From the NCBI GenBank assembly GCA_016716535.1, contig JADJWD010000007.1:186001-250000 (forward strand): a stretch of 64,000 bases of DNA. Direction: 5' to 3'. Position numbers and translations under genes: made by a program. Positions 55,936 to 63,817 of the stretch are shown here, in pieces (positions within the stretch are counted from its first letter, which is position 1; every line of letters starts with the position of its first letter). Source of the DNA: Betaproteobacteria bacterium (lineage in GTDB: Bacteria; Pseudomonadota; Gammaproteobacteria; Burkholderiales; Burkholderiaceae_C). Below the pieces are notes generated by a model. The model was not told the origin of the DNA and did no database searches. It worked only from the letters and a program-made list of their open reading frames with translations.

Positions 55936-56846
55936 CCGCACCGTTGCGCGCCTCGGGCGACATGGCGCCGCTTCAGGTGCTGGTGCGCGGCATCGGCCTC
56001 GTCGGCCCGGGGCTCGCGGGCTGGCTTGCCGGCGGTGCCGCGCTGCGCGCGCCCGAGACGTGGCAGCGCGCGGCGACCGTCGTCCCCGCGCCCGACCGCC
56101 TGCCGGCCAACGAGCGCCGGCGCGCCGGCCTCGTCGTGAAGGCGGCGATCGCCGTCGCCGACGAGGCGGTGACGATGGCCAACGCCGACCCGGCGCAACT
56201 GGCCACCGTCTTCACGTCGGCCACCGGCGACCCGGCCAACTGCCACGCGCTGTGCGAGGCGCTGGCCGCGCCGGACCCTGCCGCGCGGCTGGTGTCGCCG
56301 ACACGCTTCACGAACTCGGTACACAACACGCCGGCTGGCTACTGGCACATCGCCACGCACTCGCAGCGTGCCTCGACCAGCATCGCGGTGTTCGACGCGA
56401 GCTTCGGCGCCGGCCTGCTCGAAGCGGCCGTGTGGTGCGCGGTTCGCGGCGAGGAGGTGCTGCTGGTCGCCTGCGACGTGCCGTATCCGCAGCCGCTGCA
56501 TGCACTCAGGCCCGTGGCCGACACGATGGCGGTGGCGCTGGTGCTGGCGCCGGTGGGGGCCGCATCCAGTGCGGTAACCGGTCCGATGGCGGCGTGCACG
56601 CTCTCGTTGCGCACGCTGGCCGCGCCGGTGGCCGCCAGTGCCTGCGCGCATGCGGCGCTGGAGACGTTGCGCGGCGAGATCCCGGCGGCGCGTGCGCTGC
56701 CGTTGCTGACGGCGCTGGCGAGGCACGCGGCGCGTCCAGCGCACGCAGCGGACGCGTCGCACACCGCGCCCGCCGCCGCAACGACGGTCTTCCTCGACGC
56801 CGCCGAAGGCTTCACGCTCGCCGTGGACGTGGAGGGCTTGGCGTGA
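55932..56846 (+). CDS. Ketosynthase-like chain-length factor
   Basis: A 304-residue protein of the ketosynthase N-terminal-like family. It retains the thiolase-fold phrases RRAGLVVKAAIAVADEA, TVFTSATGDPANCHALCEAL and TRFTNSVHNTPAGYWHIAT. At the place of the catalytic Cys the sequence is SIAVFDASFGAGLLEAAV, with no cysteine, so it cannot form an acyl-enzyme there. This is the pattern of the ApeC-type chain-length partner. Start is GTG at 55932, overlapping the ketosynthase stop. Length fits a truncated, non-catalytic KS. Confidence 0.84.
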   Translation: MTAPLRASGDMAPLQVLVRGIGLVGPGLAGWLAGGAALRAPETWQRAATVVPAPDRLPANERRRAGLVVKAAIAVADEAVTMANADPAQLATVFTSATGDPANCHALCEALAAPDPAARLVSPTRFTNSVHNTPAGYWHIATHSQRASTSIAVFDASFGAGLLEAAVWCAVRGEEVLLVACDVPYPQPLHALRPVADTMAVALVLAPVGAASSAVTGPMAACTLSLRTLAAPVAASACAHAALETLRGEIPAARALPLLTALARHAARPAHAADASHTAPAAATTVFLDAAEGFTLAVDVEGLA

Positions 56847-57373
56847 GCCGCGCCCCTGCGACGCTCGACCACGCCGGCATCGCCGCGCGCGTGCCGCACG
56901 CCGGCTCGATGTGCCTGCTCGATCGCCTCGTGCGCTGGGATAACGACGAGATCGAGTGCCACGCCGGCGACCACACCGACGCCGCGCATCCGCTGCGCGA
57001 CCGCGATGGCGGGCTCGACCTCGGGCTGCCGGCAGCCGTGGCGATCGAATTCGCGGCGCAGGCGATGGCGCTGCACGCGGCCCTCGCCACGGAACTCGCC
57101 ACGGCCAATAGCGAACGGCCGACACCCGGCTTCCTGGCGAGCGCCCGCGACGTGCAGATGCACGCGCCGCGGCTGGACGATGCGCCCGGGCCGCTGGCCG
57201 TGCGCGCGCGCCGCTTGGCCGGCGACGAGCGGCAGGCGCAATACCGCTTTGCGCTGCACGACGCGGCCGGGCGGCTGCTCGTCGCGGGGCGCGCGACGGT
57301 GGTGTTGAACAGCCCGTTGCCGGTGCCCGCGGTGCCGCCGGCGGCGTCTGCAACTGCCGGAGAGCGCACGTGA
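56843..57373 (+). CDS. Hotdog-fold 3-hydroxyacyl-ACP dehydratase-like protein
   Basis: A 176-residue protein with the short-hotdog start AARVPHAGSMCLLDRLVRWDNDEIECHAG followed by HPLRDRDGGLDLGLPAAVAIEFAAQAMALHAAL. This matches the ApeP-type dehydratase, in which a His before the central helix and an acidic residue in it dehydrate 3-hydroxyacyl-ACP. A second dehydratase domain exists as the C-terminus of the ligase fusion, so two dehydratases are encoded, as in known clusters. Start is GTG at 56843 with a four-base overlap. Confidence 0.82.
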   Translation: MSRAPATLDHAGIAARVPHAGSMCLLDRLVRWDNDEIECHAGDHTDAAHPLRDRDGGLDLGLPAAVAIEFAAQAMALHAALATELATANSERPTPGFLASARDVQMHAPRLDDAPGPLAVRARRLAGDERQAQYRFALHDAAGRLLVAGRATVVLNSPLPVPAVPPAASATAGERT

Positions 57374-58134
57374 CCTCCGGCACCTCACCGCTCGCCGGCA
57401 AGCGCGCCCTCGTCACCGGCGCCAGCGGCGCGATCGGCAGCGCCATCGCGCGCCGGCTCGCCGCCGACGGCGCGCACGTGCTGTTGCACGGCCACTCGCG
57501 GCCCGAGGCGCTGGCCGCGCTCGCCGCCGAGATCATGAACGCCGGCGGCCGCGCCGAATCCGCGCTGTTCGATCTGAGCGACGACGACGCCGTGCGCGCC
57601 GCCTGCGAGCGCATGCTCGAAGGCGGGCCGGTGCAGGTGATCGTCAACAACGCCGGCATCCACGACGACGCCGTCTTCCCCGGCATGCGCGCGGCGCAGT
57701 GGTACGGCGTCATCGACGTGTCGCTGCACGGCTTCTTCCGCGTCACGCAGCCGCTGGTGCTGCCGATGCTGCGCACGCGCTGGGGCCGCATCATCAACAT
57801 CAGCTCGGTGGCGGCGCTGGCCGGCAACCGCGGCCAGGTGAACTACGCCGCCGCGAAGGGGGCGCTGAACAGCGCGACGAAGGCGCTGGCGCTCGAACTG
57901 GCCAGCCGCGGCGTCACCGTCAACGCGATCGCGCCGGGGATCATCGACTCGCCGATGGCGACTACCGCCGCGGGCGCCGGCGGCGTCTTCGACGCCGCGG
58001 CGATCAAGCGCCTCGTGCCCGCGCAGCGCGCCGGCCGGCCCGACGAAGTGGCGGCGCTGGCCGGCTTCCTCGCCGGCCCCGAGGCCGGCTACATCACCGG
58101 CCAGGTGATCTCGGTCAACGGCGGGCTCGTCTAG
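57370..58134 (+). CDS. 3-ketoacyl-ACP reductase (FabG-like SDR)
   Basis: A 254-residue classical short-chain dehydrogenase. Cofactor motif ALVTGASGAIGSAIARRLAADG, NAG motif VNNAGIH, catalytic Ser in IINISSVAALAGNRGQ and Tyr-Lys in VNYAAAKGALNSATKALALE are all present, with a C-terminal GYITGQVISVNGGLV typical of FabG. It should reduce the 3-keto intermediates formed by the cluster ketosynthase. GTG start at 57370 overlaps the dehydratase stop. A different protein from housekeeping FabG by context. Confidence 0.9.
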   Translation: MTSGTSPLAGKRALVTGASGAIGSAIARRLAADGAHVLLHGHSRPEALAALAAEIMNAGGRAESALFDLSDDDAVRAACERMLEGGPVQVIVNNAGIHDDAVFPGMRAAQWYGVIDVSLHGFFRVTQPLVLPMLRTRWGRIINISSVAALAGNRGQVNYAAAKGALNSATKALALELASRGVTVNAIAPGIIDSPMATTAAGAGGVFDAAAIKRLVPAQRAGRPDEVAALAGFLAGPEAGYITGQVISVNGGLV

Positions 58135-58190
58135 CGCGATCGCCGCTTCGCCCGAATCGGCCCGGCACGCCCACTGCCCAATGCGCTGCG

Positions 58191-59081
58191 ATGAATTCGT
58201 CCGCAGAAAGCAGCGCGCTGACCCGCCGGCCGGTGCTGGGCGCCCTTGGCGCGCTCGCCGCGGCGTCCCTGGGCGGCACCGCCGGCTGCATGAGCTGGCC
58301 CGAGCCCACTGTGCCGATGCGCGTGCGGCACATCGCGGCGCGCTGCGCGCCGCAGCGGCGCGTCGTGCTGCTGCCCGGCGTGCGCAGCCTTGCCGACGAC
58401 TTCGTGCACGAGGGCTTCGTGGCGCAGTTGCAGCGCGCCGCGCCGGCCTGCGAGGTGCTGCTCGCCGATGCGCACCTGGGCTACTTCGTCGAGGGCCAGT
58501 TGCTGCGCCGATTGCGCGACGACGTGCTGCGGCCGGCGGTTGTGCCCGCCGGCGGCGGACGCACTGCGGCAAATGACGCGACGAACAGCGCGACAAGCAG
58601 CGCGACCCATCGCGCGGCGCTCGAGCGGCCGTGGCTCGTCGGCGTCTCGCTCGGCGGCCTCATGGCGCTGGCCTACGCGATGCGGCACGGCGACGAGTTG
58701 GCCGGCGTGCTGGCGATCGCGCCGTACCTCGGCCAGCGCACGCTGCTGCGCGACATCTCGGCCGCCGGCGGGCCGCTCGCCTGGAGCCGCCGGCCGCCAC
58801 CGGCGCACCTCGAGCCGCACGAGGCGACCGAGCACGCGCTGTGGCGCTGGTTCGCGAGCCCGGGCTTCGGCACCGCGCATCCGACGGTGCATCTCGCGTT
58901 CGGGCGCAACGACCGCTTCGGCGATGCGCTGCGCGTGCTGCAGTCGCTGCTGCCTGCTGACCACACCGACGTGATCGACGGCCGCCACACCTGGGCGCCT
59001 TGGCGCGTGCTTTGGCAGCGCTGGCTCGATCGTGGCCTGCTCGCCGCGCCGGCGCTCGGCTGCGGACCGACTCAGCTCTGA
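58191..59081 (+). CDS. Alpha/beta hydrolase, predicted exported lipoprotein
   Basis: A 296-residue protein. The N-terminus RRPVLGALGALAAASLGGTAGC looks like an export signal with a lipobox Cys and twin arginines. The hydrolase core has VVLLPGVRSLADDFVHEGF, the nucleophile elbow GVSLGGLMALAYA, VHLAFGRNDRFGDALRV (acid region) and IDGRHTWAPWRVLW (catalytic His). It may remove or transfer the polyene acyl group outside the cytoplasm; thioesterase-like proteins are known in APE clusters, but this equivalence is inferred. The last ten bases overlap the end of the convergent glycosyltransferase gene. Confidence 0.75.
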   Translation: MNSSAESSALTRRPVLGALGALAAASLGGTAGCMSWPEPTVPMRVRHIAARCAPQRRVVLLPGVRSLADDFVHEGFVAQLQRAAPACEVLLADAHLGYFVEGQLLRRLRDDVLRPAVVPAGGGRTAANDATNSATSSATHRAALERPWLVGVSLGGLMALAYAMRHGDELAGVLAIAPYLGQRTLLRDISAAGGPLAWSRRPPPAHLEPHEATEHALWRWFASPGFGTAHPTVHLAFGRNDRFGDALRVLQSLLPADHTDVIDGRHTWAPWRVLWQRWLDRGLLAAPALGCGPTQL

Positions 59082-59869
59082 AACGGCGGCCGCCCGAACA
59101 GGCGGCGCATCGCCAGCAGCGGCAGCCGCAGCAGGAACTCGACCATCAGCCGCGTGTGCATCCAGGTCAGCAGCACGTTGTCGCGGCCGTAGCGGAAGTG
59201 CGAGACGCCGCCTTCGTCGGCCCGCAGGTACTTCACCGGCGCGTCGAGATTCACCGGCTTGACGCCGCGCCAGGCCAGGCGCACCGCCGCTTCGGTGTCG
59301 AAGTCGAAGCGGCGCATCCAGGGCTGGCGGCGCATCACCGCGGCGAGCGCGGCGACCGGATAGACGCGAAAGCCGTAGAGCGAGTCGCCGATGCCGGCAA
59401 ACAGTGTCTCGAGGTTCGTCCAGCCGTTGCTGATGCGCCGGCCGCGCACGCGGATCAGCGGCGCGCTGGCGTCGAACACCGGGCGGCCGAGCACCATCGT
59501 CTCGGGCCGCGCCATCGACGCTTGCATGAACGCCGGGATCAGGTCGGCCGGGTGCTGGCCGTCGGAGTCCATCGTCAGCGCATGCGTGTAGCCGCGCCGC
59601 TCGGCTTCTTGCAGGCCATGCAGCACCGCGGCGCCCTTGCCGCGGTTCTCGGGCAGCACCCACACCTCGAGGCCCGGGTCGCCGGACGCCAGGCGCTGCA
59701 AGCCCGCGGCGGTGCCGTCGGTGCTGCCGTCGACGACGACCCACACCGGGCACCACACGGCACGCGCCGCGGCGACCGTCTCGTAGACCTTGGCGCCGGT
59801 GTTGTAGCTGGGGATCAGCACGAGGTGCGTCGCCGAGGGCCCGGCGGCGCGCGTCGGCGGCGCAGTCAT
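59072..59869 (-). CDS. Family 2 glycosyltransferase of the pigment cluster
   Basis: A 265-residue GT-A enzyme without obvious membrane helices. It contains THLVLIPSYNTGAKVYETV, WVVVDGSTDGTAAGLQRL, NRGKGAAVLHGLQEAERRGY and the DxD-type TMDSDGQHPADLIPAF, then VYPVAALAAVMRRQPWMRRFDFDTEAAVRLAW. Dolichol-phosphate-mannose-synthase-like members look similar. In many APE clusters a glycosyltransferase and an acyltransferase are a single protein; here they are two genes with ATGA overlap. It likely adds a sugar to the lipid or the head group. Confidence 0.84.
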   Translation of the reverse strand: MTAPPTRAAGPSATHLVLIPSYNTGAKVYETVAAARAVWCPVWVVVDGSTDGTAAGLQRLASGDPGLEVWVLPENRGKGAAVLHGLQEAERRGYTHALTMDSDGQHPADLIPAFMQASMARPETMVLGRPVFDASAPLIRVRGRRISNGWTNLETLFAGIGDSLYGFRVYPVAALAAVMRRQPWMRRFDFDTEAAVRLAWRGVKPVNLDAPVKYLRADEGGVSHFRYGRDNVLLTWMHTRLMVEFLLRLPLLAMRRLFGRPPFQS

Positions 59870-60672
59870 CGGTCGCCCTTCGCACGCGGAGGCACGACGC
59901 CCTTCGCTTGCGGCGGCACGACGACCTCGGCGGCGTAGTACGCCTCGATCTCGCGCGCCAGCGCCTCGTGGTCGGCACGCGGCTCGAAGCGGCGGCCCAG
60001 GCGCACCGAGAACTCGATCGGCAGCGGCGGCAGCCGCCACAGCGGCCAGCCCTTGCGGAGGTACGGCGAGTGCGTGTCGATGAAGACGGTCTGGATCGGC
60101 ACCTTGGCGTGCTTGGCCATCAGCGCGAAGCCGCTCTGGAACGGGTTGGTCGGCGCGCGCATCGTGCGCGTGCCTTCGGGGAACATGACGAGCTGGCCGC
60201 CGTCGCGCAGGTCGGCCACCGCCTGGCGCACCATGCCGTGTGCCGAGTCGTTGGGGATGTAGCGCGCCAAGAGCGCCCCGGCGGCGAGGAACGGGTTGCG
60301 CATCAGGCTCGCCTTCATCACGCAGGCGCTCTTCGGCAGCCGCGCGACGAGCACCATCGCGTCGAGCAGGCTCGGGTGGTTGGCGACGATGACGAGGCCG
60401 GCCTCGTCGCGCAGCACGTCCAGCGCCTCGGCGTGCAGGCGCAGCAAGCCGAACGGCCGCGTGAAGCGCCAGTAGCCGCGGTAGCCGTTGGCGATGCCGG
60501 CGCGGCCGAGCCGCCGCCCGGTGGCGCGCGGCAGCAGCGGATACAAGACGAACGCGACGACGTTGAACACCGTCGAGGCGAGCGCCAGCGCCAGCAGTTG
60601 CGTCTGCAGCGACAGCCAGGCAAGCGGCCGCAGCACGAGCGGCACCGTTTGCGGTACGCGCAGCGTGCTCAA
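59866..60672 (-). CDS. Lysophospholipid-type acyltransferase of the pigment cluster
   Basis: A 268-residue acyltransferase with an N-terminal membrane segment (LALALASTVFNVVAFVLYPLL). The catalytic box is VIVANHPSLLDAMVLVARLP (NHxxxxD) and the phosphate-binding box is QLVMFPEGTRTMRAPTNPFQ. This is the PlsC pattern, transferring an acyl group to a glycerol- or sugar-linked acceptor. It pairs with the adjacent GT2. The TTG start at 60672 overlaps the stop of the upstream outer-membrane protein gene (TTGA); no other start gives a full N-terminus. Confidence 0.84.
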   Translation of the reverse strand: MSTLRVPQTVPLVLRPLAWLSLQTQLLALALASTVFNVVAFVLYPLLPRATGRRLGRAGIANGYRGYWRFTRPFGLLRLHAEALDVLRDEAGLVIVANHPSLLDAMVLVARLPKSACVMKASLMRNPFLAAGALLARYIPNDSAHGMVRQAVADLRDGGQLVMFPEGTRTMRAPTNPFQSGFALMAKHAKVPIQTVFIDTHSPYLRKGWPLWRLPPLPIEFSVRLGRRFEPRADHEALAREIEAYYAAEVVVPPQAKGVVPPRAKGDR

Positions 60673-61574
60673 TCGGGCACCTTCACCATCACCGGCGAAC
60701 GCGCGAAGACGTACGACACGGCGATGCCCGCGGCCCACGTGTCGGGCCGCGTCACCAGCGGGCTCGCCGCGAAGGCGGCGCCGCGCACGCTGTCGGCGCG
60801 CACGAACGTGCCCACCCACCACGGCCCGAAGCGGCGCGTGGCACCGGCCGTGGCCTGCCAGCCCGAGCGCCCGCCGGCGGCGCGATACGCGGGCCGCATT
60901 GCGGTGGCGTACTCGCTGGCCACGTCGTAGGTGTAGCCGTGGAAGCGCCGGTCGCCCCACAGGCCGCCCAGGCGCACGCCGACGTCCCAGCCGCTTTGCA
61001 TCCAGCCGGCGCTGAGGTACGGCGACGCGGTCCAGCCGATGTGCTCCGAGCGGCCCTGCACGGTGAACGCAGCGCGCACCGGTGCGCGCAGCTCGACCTT
61101 CCAGTCGGCGCCGCGCGCGAGGGTGAGGTTGACGTTGGGGCCGAACTCGAAGGTCGGCGCGAGGTCGGGCATGCCGCTGCGCGCGCGGTTGCCGTCGCTG
61201 CGCGCCGGCGCGCTGCCGGCGACGCTCAAGTCGATCTCGAGCGCGCGACGCTCGAGCAGCACGGCGCGCGCGCCTTCGCGGTCGGCGCGCAGGAAGCGGC
61301 CGCGGTAGACGAAGTACGGCACCGGCAGCACCCACGCGCGCGACTGCTCCGAGCCGCGGTAGTGCGGCATCGACAACGTCACGACGCCGGCGCCCAGCTC
61401 CCACAGCGGCGCTTCGCGCAGGCGCGAGGCCGGGGCCGGGGCCGGCGTGGTGGGCGCGGCAGACGTGGCGGGCGGCTCCTGCGCCTCGACTGGTGGCGCC
61501 ACGAGGCCGGCCACGAGACAAGCCACGATGGCAGCCCCCGCGGCCAGCGCCGCGGCGGGGCGGCGCGCGGTCAT
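60669..61574 (-). CDS. MipA/OmpV-family outer-membrane protein
   Basis: A 301-residue outer-membrane barrel protein. A signal peptide (AALAAGAAIVACLVAGLVAPPVEAQ) is followed by WELGAGVVTLSMPHYRGSEQSRAWVLPVPYFVYRGRFLRADREG, the MipA/OmpV signature, and by amphipathic strands to a final SYVFARSPVMV. The closing aromatic/hydrophobic residue pattern of a BAM substrate is only partly conserved. It may help scaffold murein synthesis or provide an outer-membrane site for the pigment. ATG at 61574 overlaps the halogenase stop. Its place in the operon suggests a cell-envelope role for the product. Confidence 0.83.
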   Translation of the reverse strand: MTARRPAAALAAGAAIVACLVAGLVAPPVEAQEPPATSAAPTTPAPAPASRLREAPLWELGAGVVTLSMPHYRGSEQSRAWVLPVPYFVYRGRFLRADREGARAVLLERRALEIDLSVAGSAPARSDGNRARSGMPDLAPTFEFGPNVNLTLARGADWKVELRAPVRAAFTVQGRSEHIGWTASPYLSAGWMQSGWDVGVRLGGLWGDRRFHGYTYDVASEYATAMRPAYRAAGGRSGWQATAGATRRFGPWWVGTFVRADSVRGAAFAASPLVTRPDTWAAGIAVSYVFARSPVMVKVPD

Positions 61575-62944
61575 CGCATCGGCACCATCACGTTCTCGCC
61601 CTTGGTCTCGCCGACGTCGCGGATCAGCTCGCGGCGCTGCCACCACGCGCGCAGCGCGCGCGGCAGCATGGCGATACAGGTGACGTAGTAGATGGCCTTG
61701 AAGGCGAGCAGCCCGCGCCACAGCGGCGTGCGGCTGAAGATGTCGCCGGCCATCACGCCGAGCACCGCCTCCTTGGCGCGCAAGACATTGCGCGGATGCA
61801 TGAACATCTCGCGGATCGCCGGGTTCGTCATGCGCACGATGAACCACGTGAAGATGCGCGGGCCGCGCCGCATGTGCGCCTCGTAGCGGCGGCGCTCGGC
61901 GGCGGCGGCGGCGGGGCCGGCGTCCAGCGTCTTCTGCACCAGCGGCAGCGCCGCGTAGGAACTGGCCATCGCCAGGTACACCCCCGAGGAGAACACCGGG
62001 TCGACGAAGGCGAAGGCGTCGCCGACGGCGGCGTAACGCTCGCCGCTGGCGTGGTCGGAGGCGTAGGCGTAGTTGCCGGTGGCGTAGACGGCGTCGTCGA
62101 CGAGTGCGGCGCCTTGCAGCCGCTCGGCGAGCTTCGGCGCCATCGCCAGCGTCTCGAGGAAGAACTCCTTCAGCGGCTTGTCGCGGCTTTTCAGGTAATA
62201 CGGCCAGCAGACGGCGCCGATGCTCGTGGTGCCGTCGGCCAGCGGGATGAACCACATCCAGCCGTGCTCGAACCAGAAGATCGTGATGCTGCCTTCGAGC
62301 CGCCCGGTGTGCCGCCGCGCGCCGCGGAAGTGGCCGAACAGCGCCGCGCTGTCGTGCTTCTTGAGCTTGCGCTTGATACCCTGGCGCGTGGCGAGCAGCG
62401 TGTCGCGTCCGGTGGCATCGACGAAGTAGCGGGCGCGCCAGGTGCGCGTGGCGGGTTCCTTGTTCCCTTCGCCGGCCGGGCCCGCCTCCTTGCGATCCTG
62501 GGCACCGACGGTCACGCCTTCGCCGTCGAACGCCACGTCGCGCACCGCGCAGCCCTGGCGCACCTGGGCGCCGGCGCGCTCGGCGCAGCCGATCATGATC
62601 TGGTCGAACTCCGAGCGGCGCACCTGCCAGGCGAACGGCAGCGTCTTGTCCCACGCATCGGCGAACTCGACGACGCTGGCGTGCGCGTGGTGCGGCGAGA
62701 CGAACTCGGCGCCGATCTTGAGCATGCCGATGCGCTCGATCTCGGCGCGGATGCCGAGGTCGTCGAAGAGCCGCGCGTTGGCCGGCAGCAGCGACTCGCC
62801 GATGTGAAAGCGCGGGTGGCGGTCCTTGTCGAGCACCACCACCGAGCGCCCGGCGCGCGCCAGCAGCGCCGCCAGCGTCGTGCCGGCCGGGCCGCCGCCG
62901 GCGACGAGCACGTCGCAATCGAACCCGGCCTTCTCGGGGCTCAT
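61571..62944 (-). CDS. Flavin-dependent halogenase-like FAD protein of the pigment cluster
   Basis: A 457-residue flavoprotein. The FAD site is VLVAGGGPAGTTLAALLAR (GGGPAG, 16-21). HIGESLLPAN follows, then MLKIGAEF with Lys76 at the place of the catalytic lysine in phenolic halogenases. WMWFIP (229-234) fits the WxWxIP motif, and FVDPVFSSG (313-321) fits the Fx.Px.Sx.G motif. These are the three signatures of flavin-dependent halogenases, so halogenation of the aromatic head or polyene is a reasonable prediction; a hydroxylase or dehydrogenase role remains possible. A short Lys/Gly/Glu-rich loop (150-165) is unusual. Overlaps both neighbours by four bases. Confidence 0.82.
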   Translation of the reverse strand: MSPEKAGFDCDVLVAGGGPAGTTLAALLARAGRSVVVLDKDRHPRFHIGESLLPANARLFDDLGIRAEIERIGMLKIGAEFVSPHHAHASVVEFADAWDKTLPFAWQVRRSEFDQIMIGCAERAGAQVRQGCAVRDVAFDGEGVTVGAQDRKEAGPAGEGNKEPATRTWRARYFVDATGRDTLLATRQGIKRKLKKHDSAALFGHFRGARRHTGRLEGSITIFWFEHGWMWFIPLADGTTSIGAVCWPYYLKSRDKPLKEFFLETLAMAPKLAERLQGAALVDDAVYATGNYAYASDHASGERYAAVGDAFAFVDPVFSSGVYLAMASSYAALPLVQKTLDAGPAAAAAERRRYEAHMRRGPRIFTWFIVRMTNPAIREMFMHPRNVLRAKEAVLGVMAGDIFSRTPLWRGLLAFKAIYYVTCIAMLPRALRAWWQRRELIRDVGETKGENVMVPMR

Positions 62945-63738
62945 GGCTGCTTCGGCACCGTGGCCGTGTACTCCGAGAAGATGCCCAGTTCGACGTACCG
63001 GCGCACCTCGGTGAAGCCGGCCTGCTCGAGCGCCGCCTGCACGACCGGCGGCGCGATGCACGCCTCGATCGTGTCCCAGTAGTAGCGCCACAACTTCCGC
63101 GTGCCGCGCCGGCGCGAGACGATGCCGGCCAGGAGCGGCACCACCGTGTGCATGTACGCCTTCAGCAGCGTGCGTGCGAGCGCGCCTTCGGGGCGCGTGA
63201 TCTCCAGCACCAGCACGCGGCCGCCCGGGCGCAGCACGCGCCGGAATTCGGAGAACGCGGCGGCGACATCGTCGACGTGGCGCAGCGCATAGCCCATCGT
63301 CACGAAGTCGAAGCTCGCGTCGGGCCGCGGGATCGCCTCGGCGCGGCCTTCGACCATCGCGGCGCGGCCGGCCAGATGTGCCTCGTTCATCATGCCCGGG
63401 CTCGGGTCGACGCCGAGCACCGAGCCGTTTTCGCCGACGATCGCCAGCGCCTCGCGCGTGACGAGGCCGGTGCCGCAGCCCACATCGCACACCGCCATGC
63501 CGCTGGCCAGCCCCGCGCGCAGCAGCGCCTGGCGCCGGTACCAGCGGCCGCTGCCCCAGGCGAGCATCGACTCGATGCGGTCGTAGTCGGCCGCCGTGTC
63601 GTCGAACACCTGGCGCAGGAAGGCGCGCCGCGGCGCCAGCCCCTCGCCGTAGTAGTCGGGCATCGAAGGATGGGGGCGGAGCGCGCCGGGCGATCCGGCC
63701 CGTTCGGCGCGCTTGTCGAGGGACTCGTCGGTGACCAT
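62941..63738 (-). CDS. UbiE/COQ5-type SAM-dependent methyltransferase
   Basis: A 265-residue methyltransferase: FLRQVFDDTAADYDRIESMLAWGSGRWYRRQAL matches UbiE-like openings, motif I is AVCDVGCGTGLVTREALAI, and FDFVTMGYALRHVDDVAAAFSEFRRVLRPGGRVLVLE carries motifs II and III. A role on a quinol-like or phenolic head group of the pigment is likely. A -10-like GATAAT lies at 63744-63749, only six bases before the ATG at 63738; if that is the promoter, the message is leaderless or starts at the ATG at 63663. First gene of the minus-strand pigment operon, divergent from glnS. Confidence 0.83.
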   Translation of the reverse strand: MVTDESLDKRAERAGSPGALRPHPSMPDYYGEGLAPRRAFLRQVFDDTAADYDRIESMLAWGSGRWYRRQALLRAGLASGMAVCDVGCGTGLVTREALAIVGENGSVLGVDPSPGMMNEAHLAGRAAMVEGRAEAIPRPDASFDFVTMGYALRHVDDVAAAFSEFRRVLRPGGRVLVLEITRPEGALARTLLKAYMHTVVPLLAGIVSRRRGTRKLWRYYWDTIEACIAPPVVQAALEQAGFTEVRRYVELGIFSEYTATVPKQP

Positions 63739-63817
63739 CGCCCATTATCACCAAGCGGTTCGAACCGAATTCCGTCCGCAGCCCCGTTCGTAGAATGGCC
63801 GATCACCTCGGACGGAC

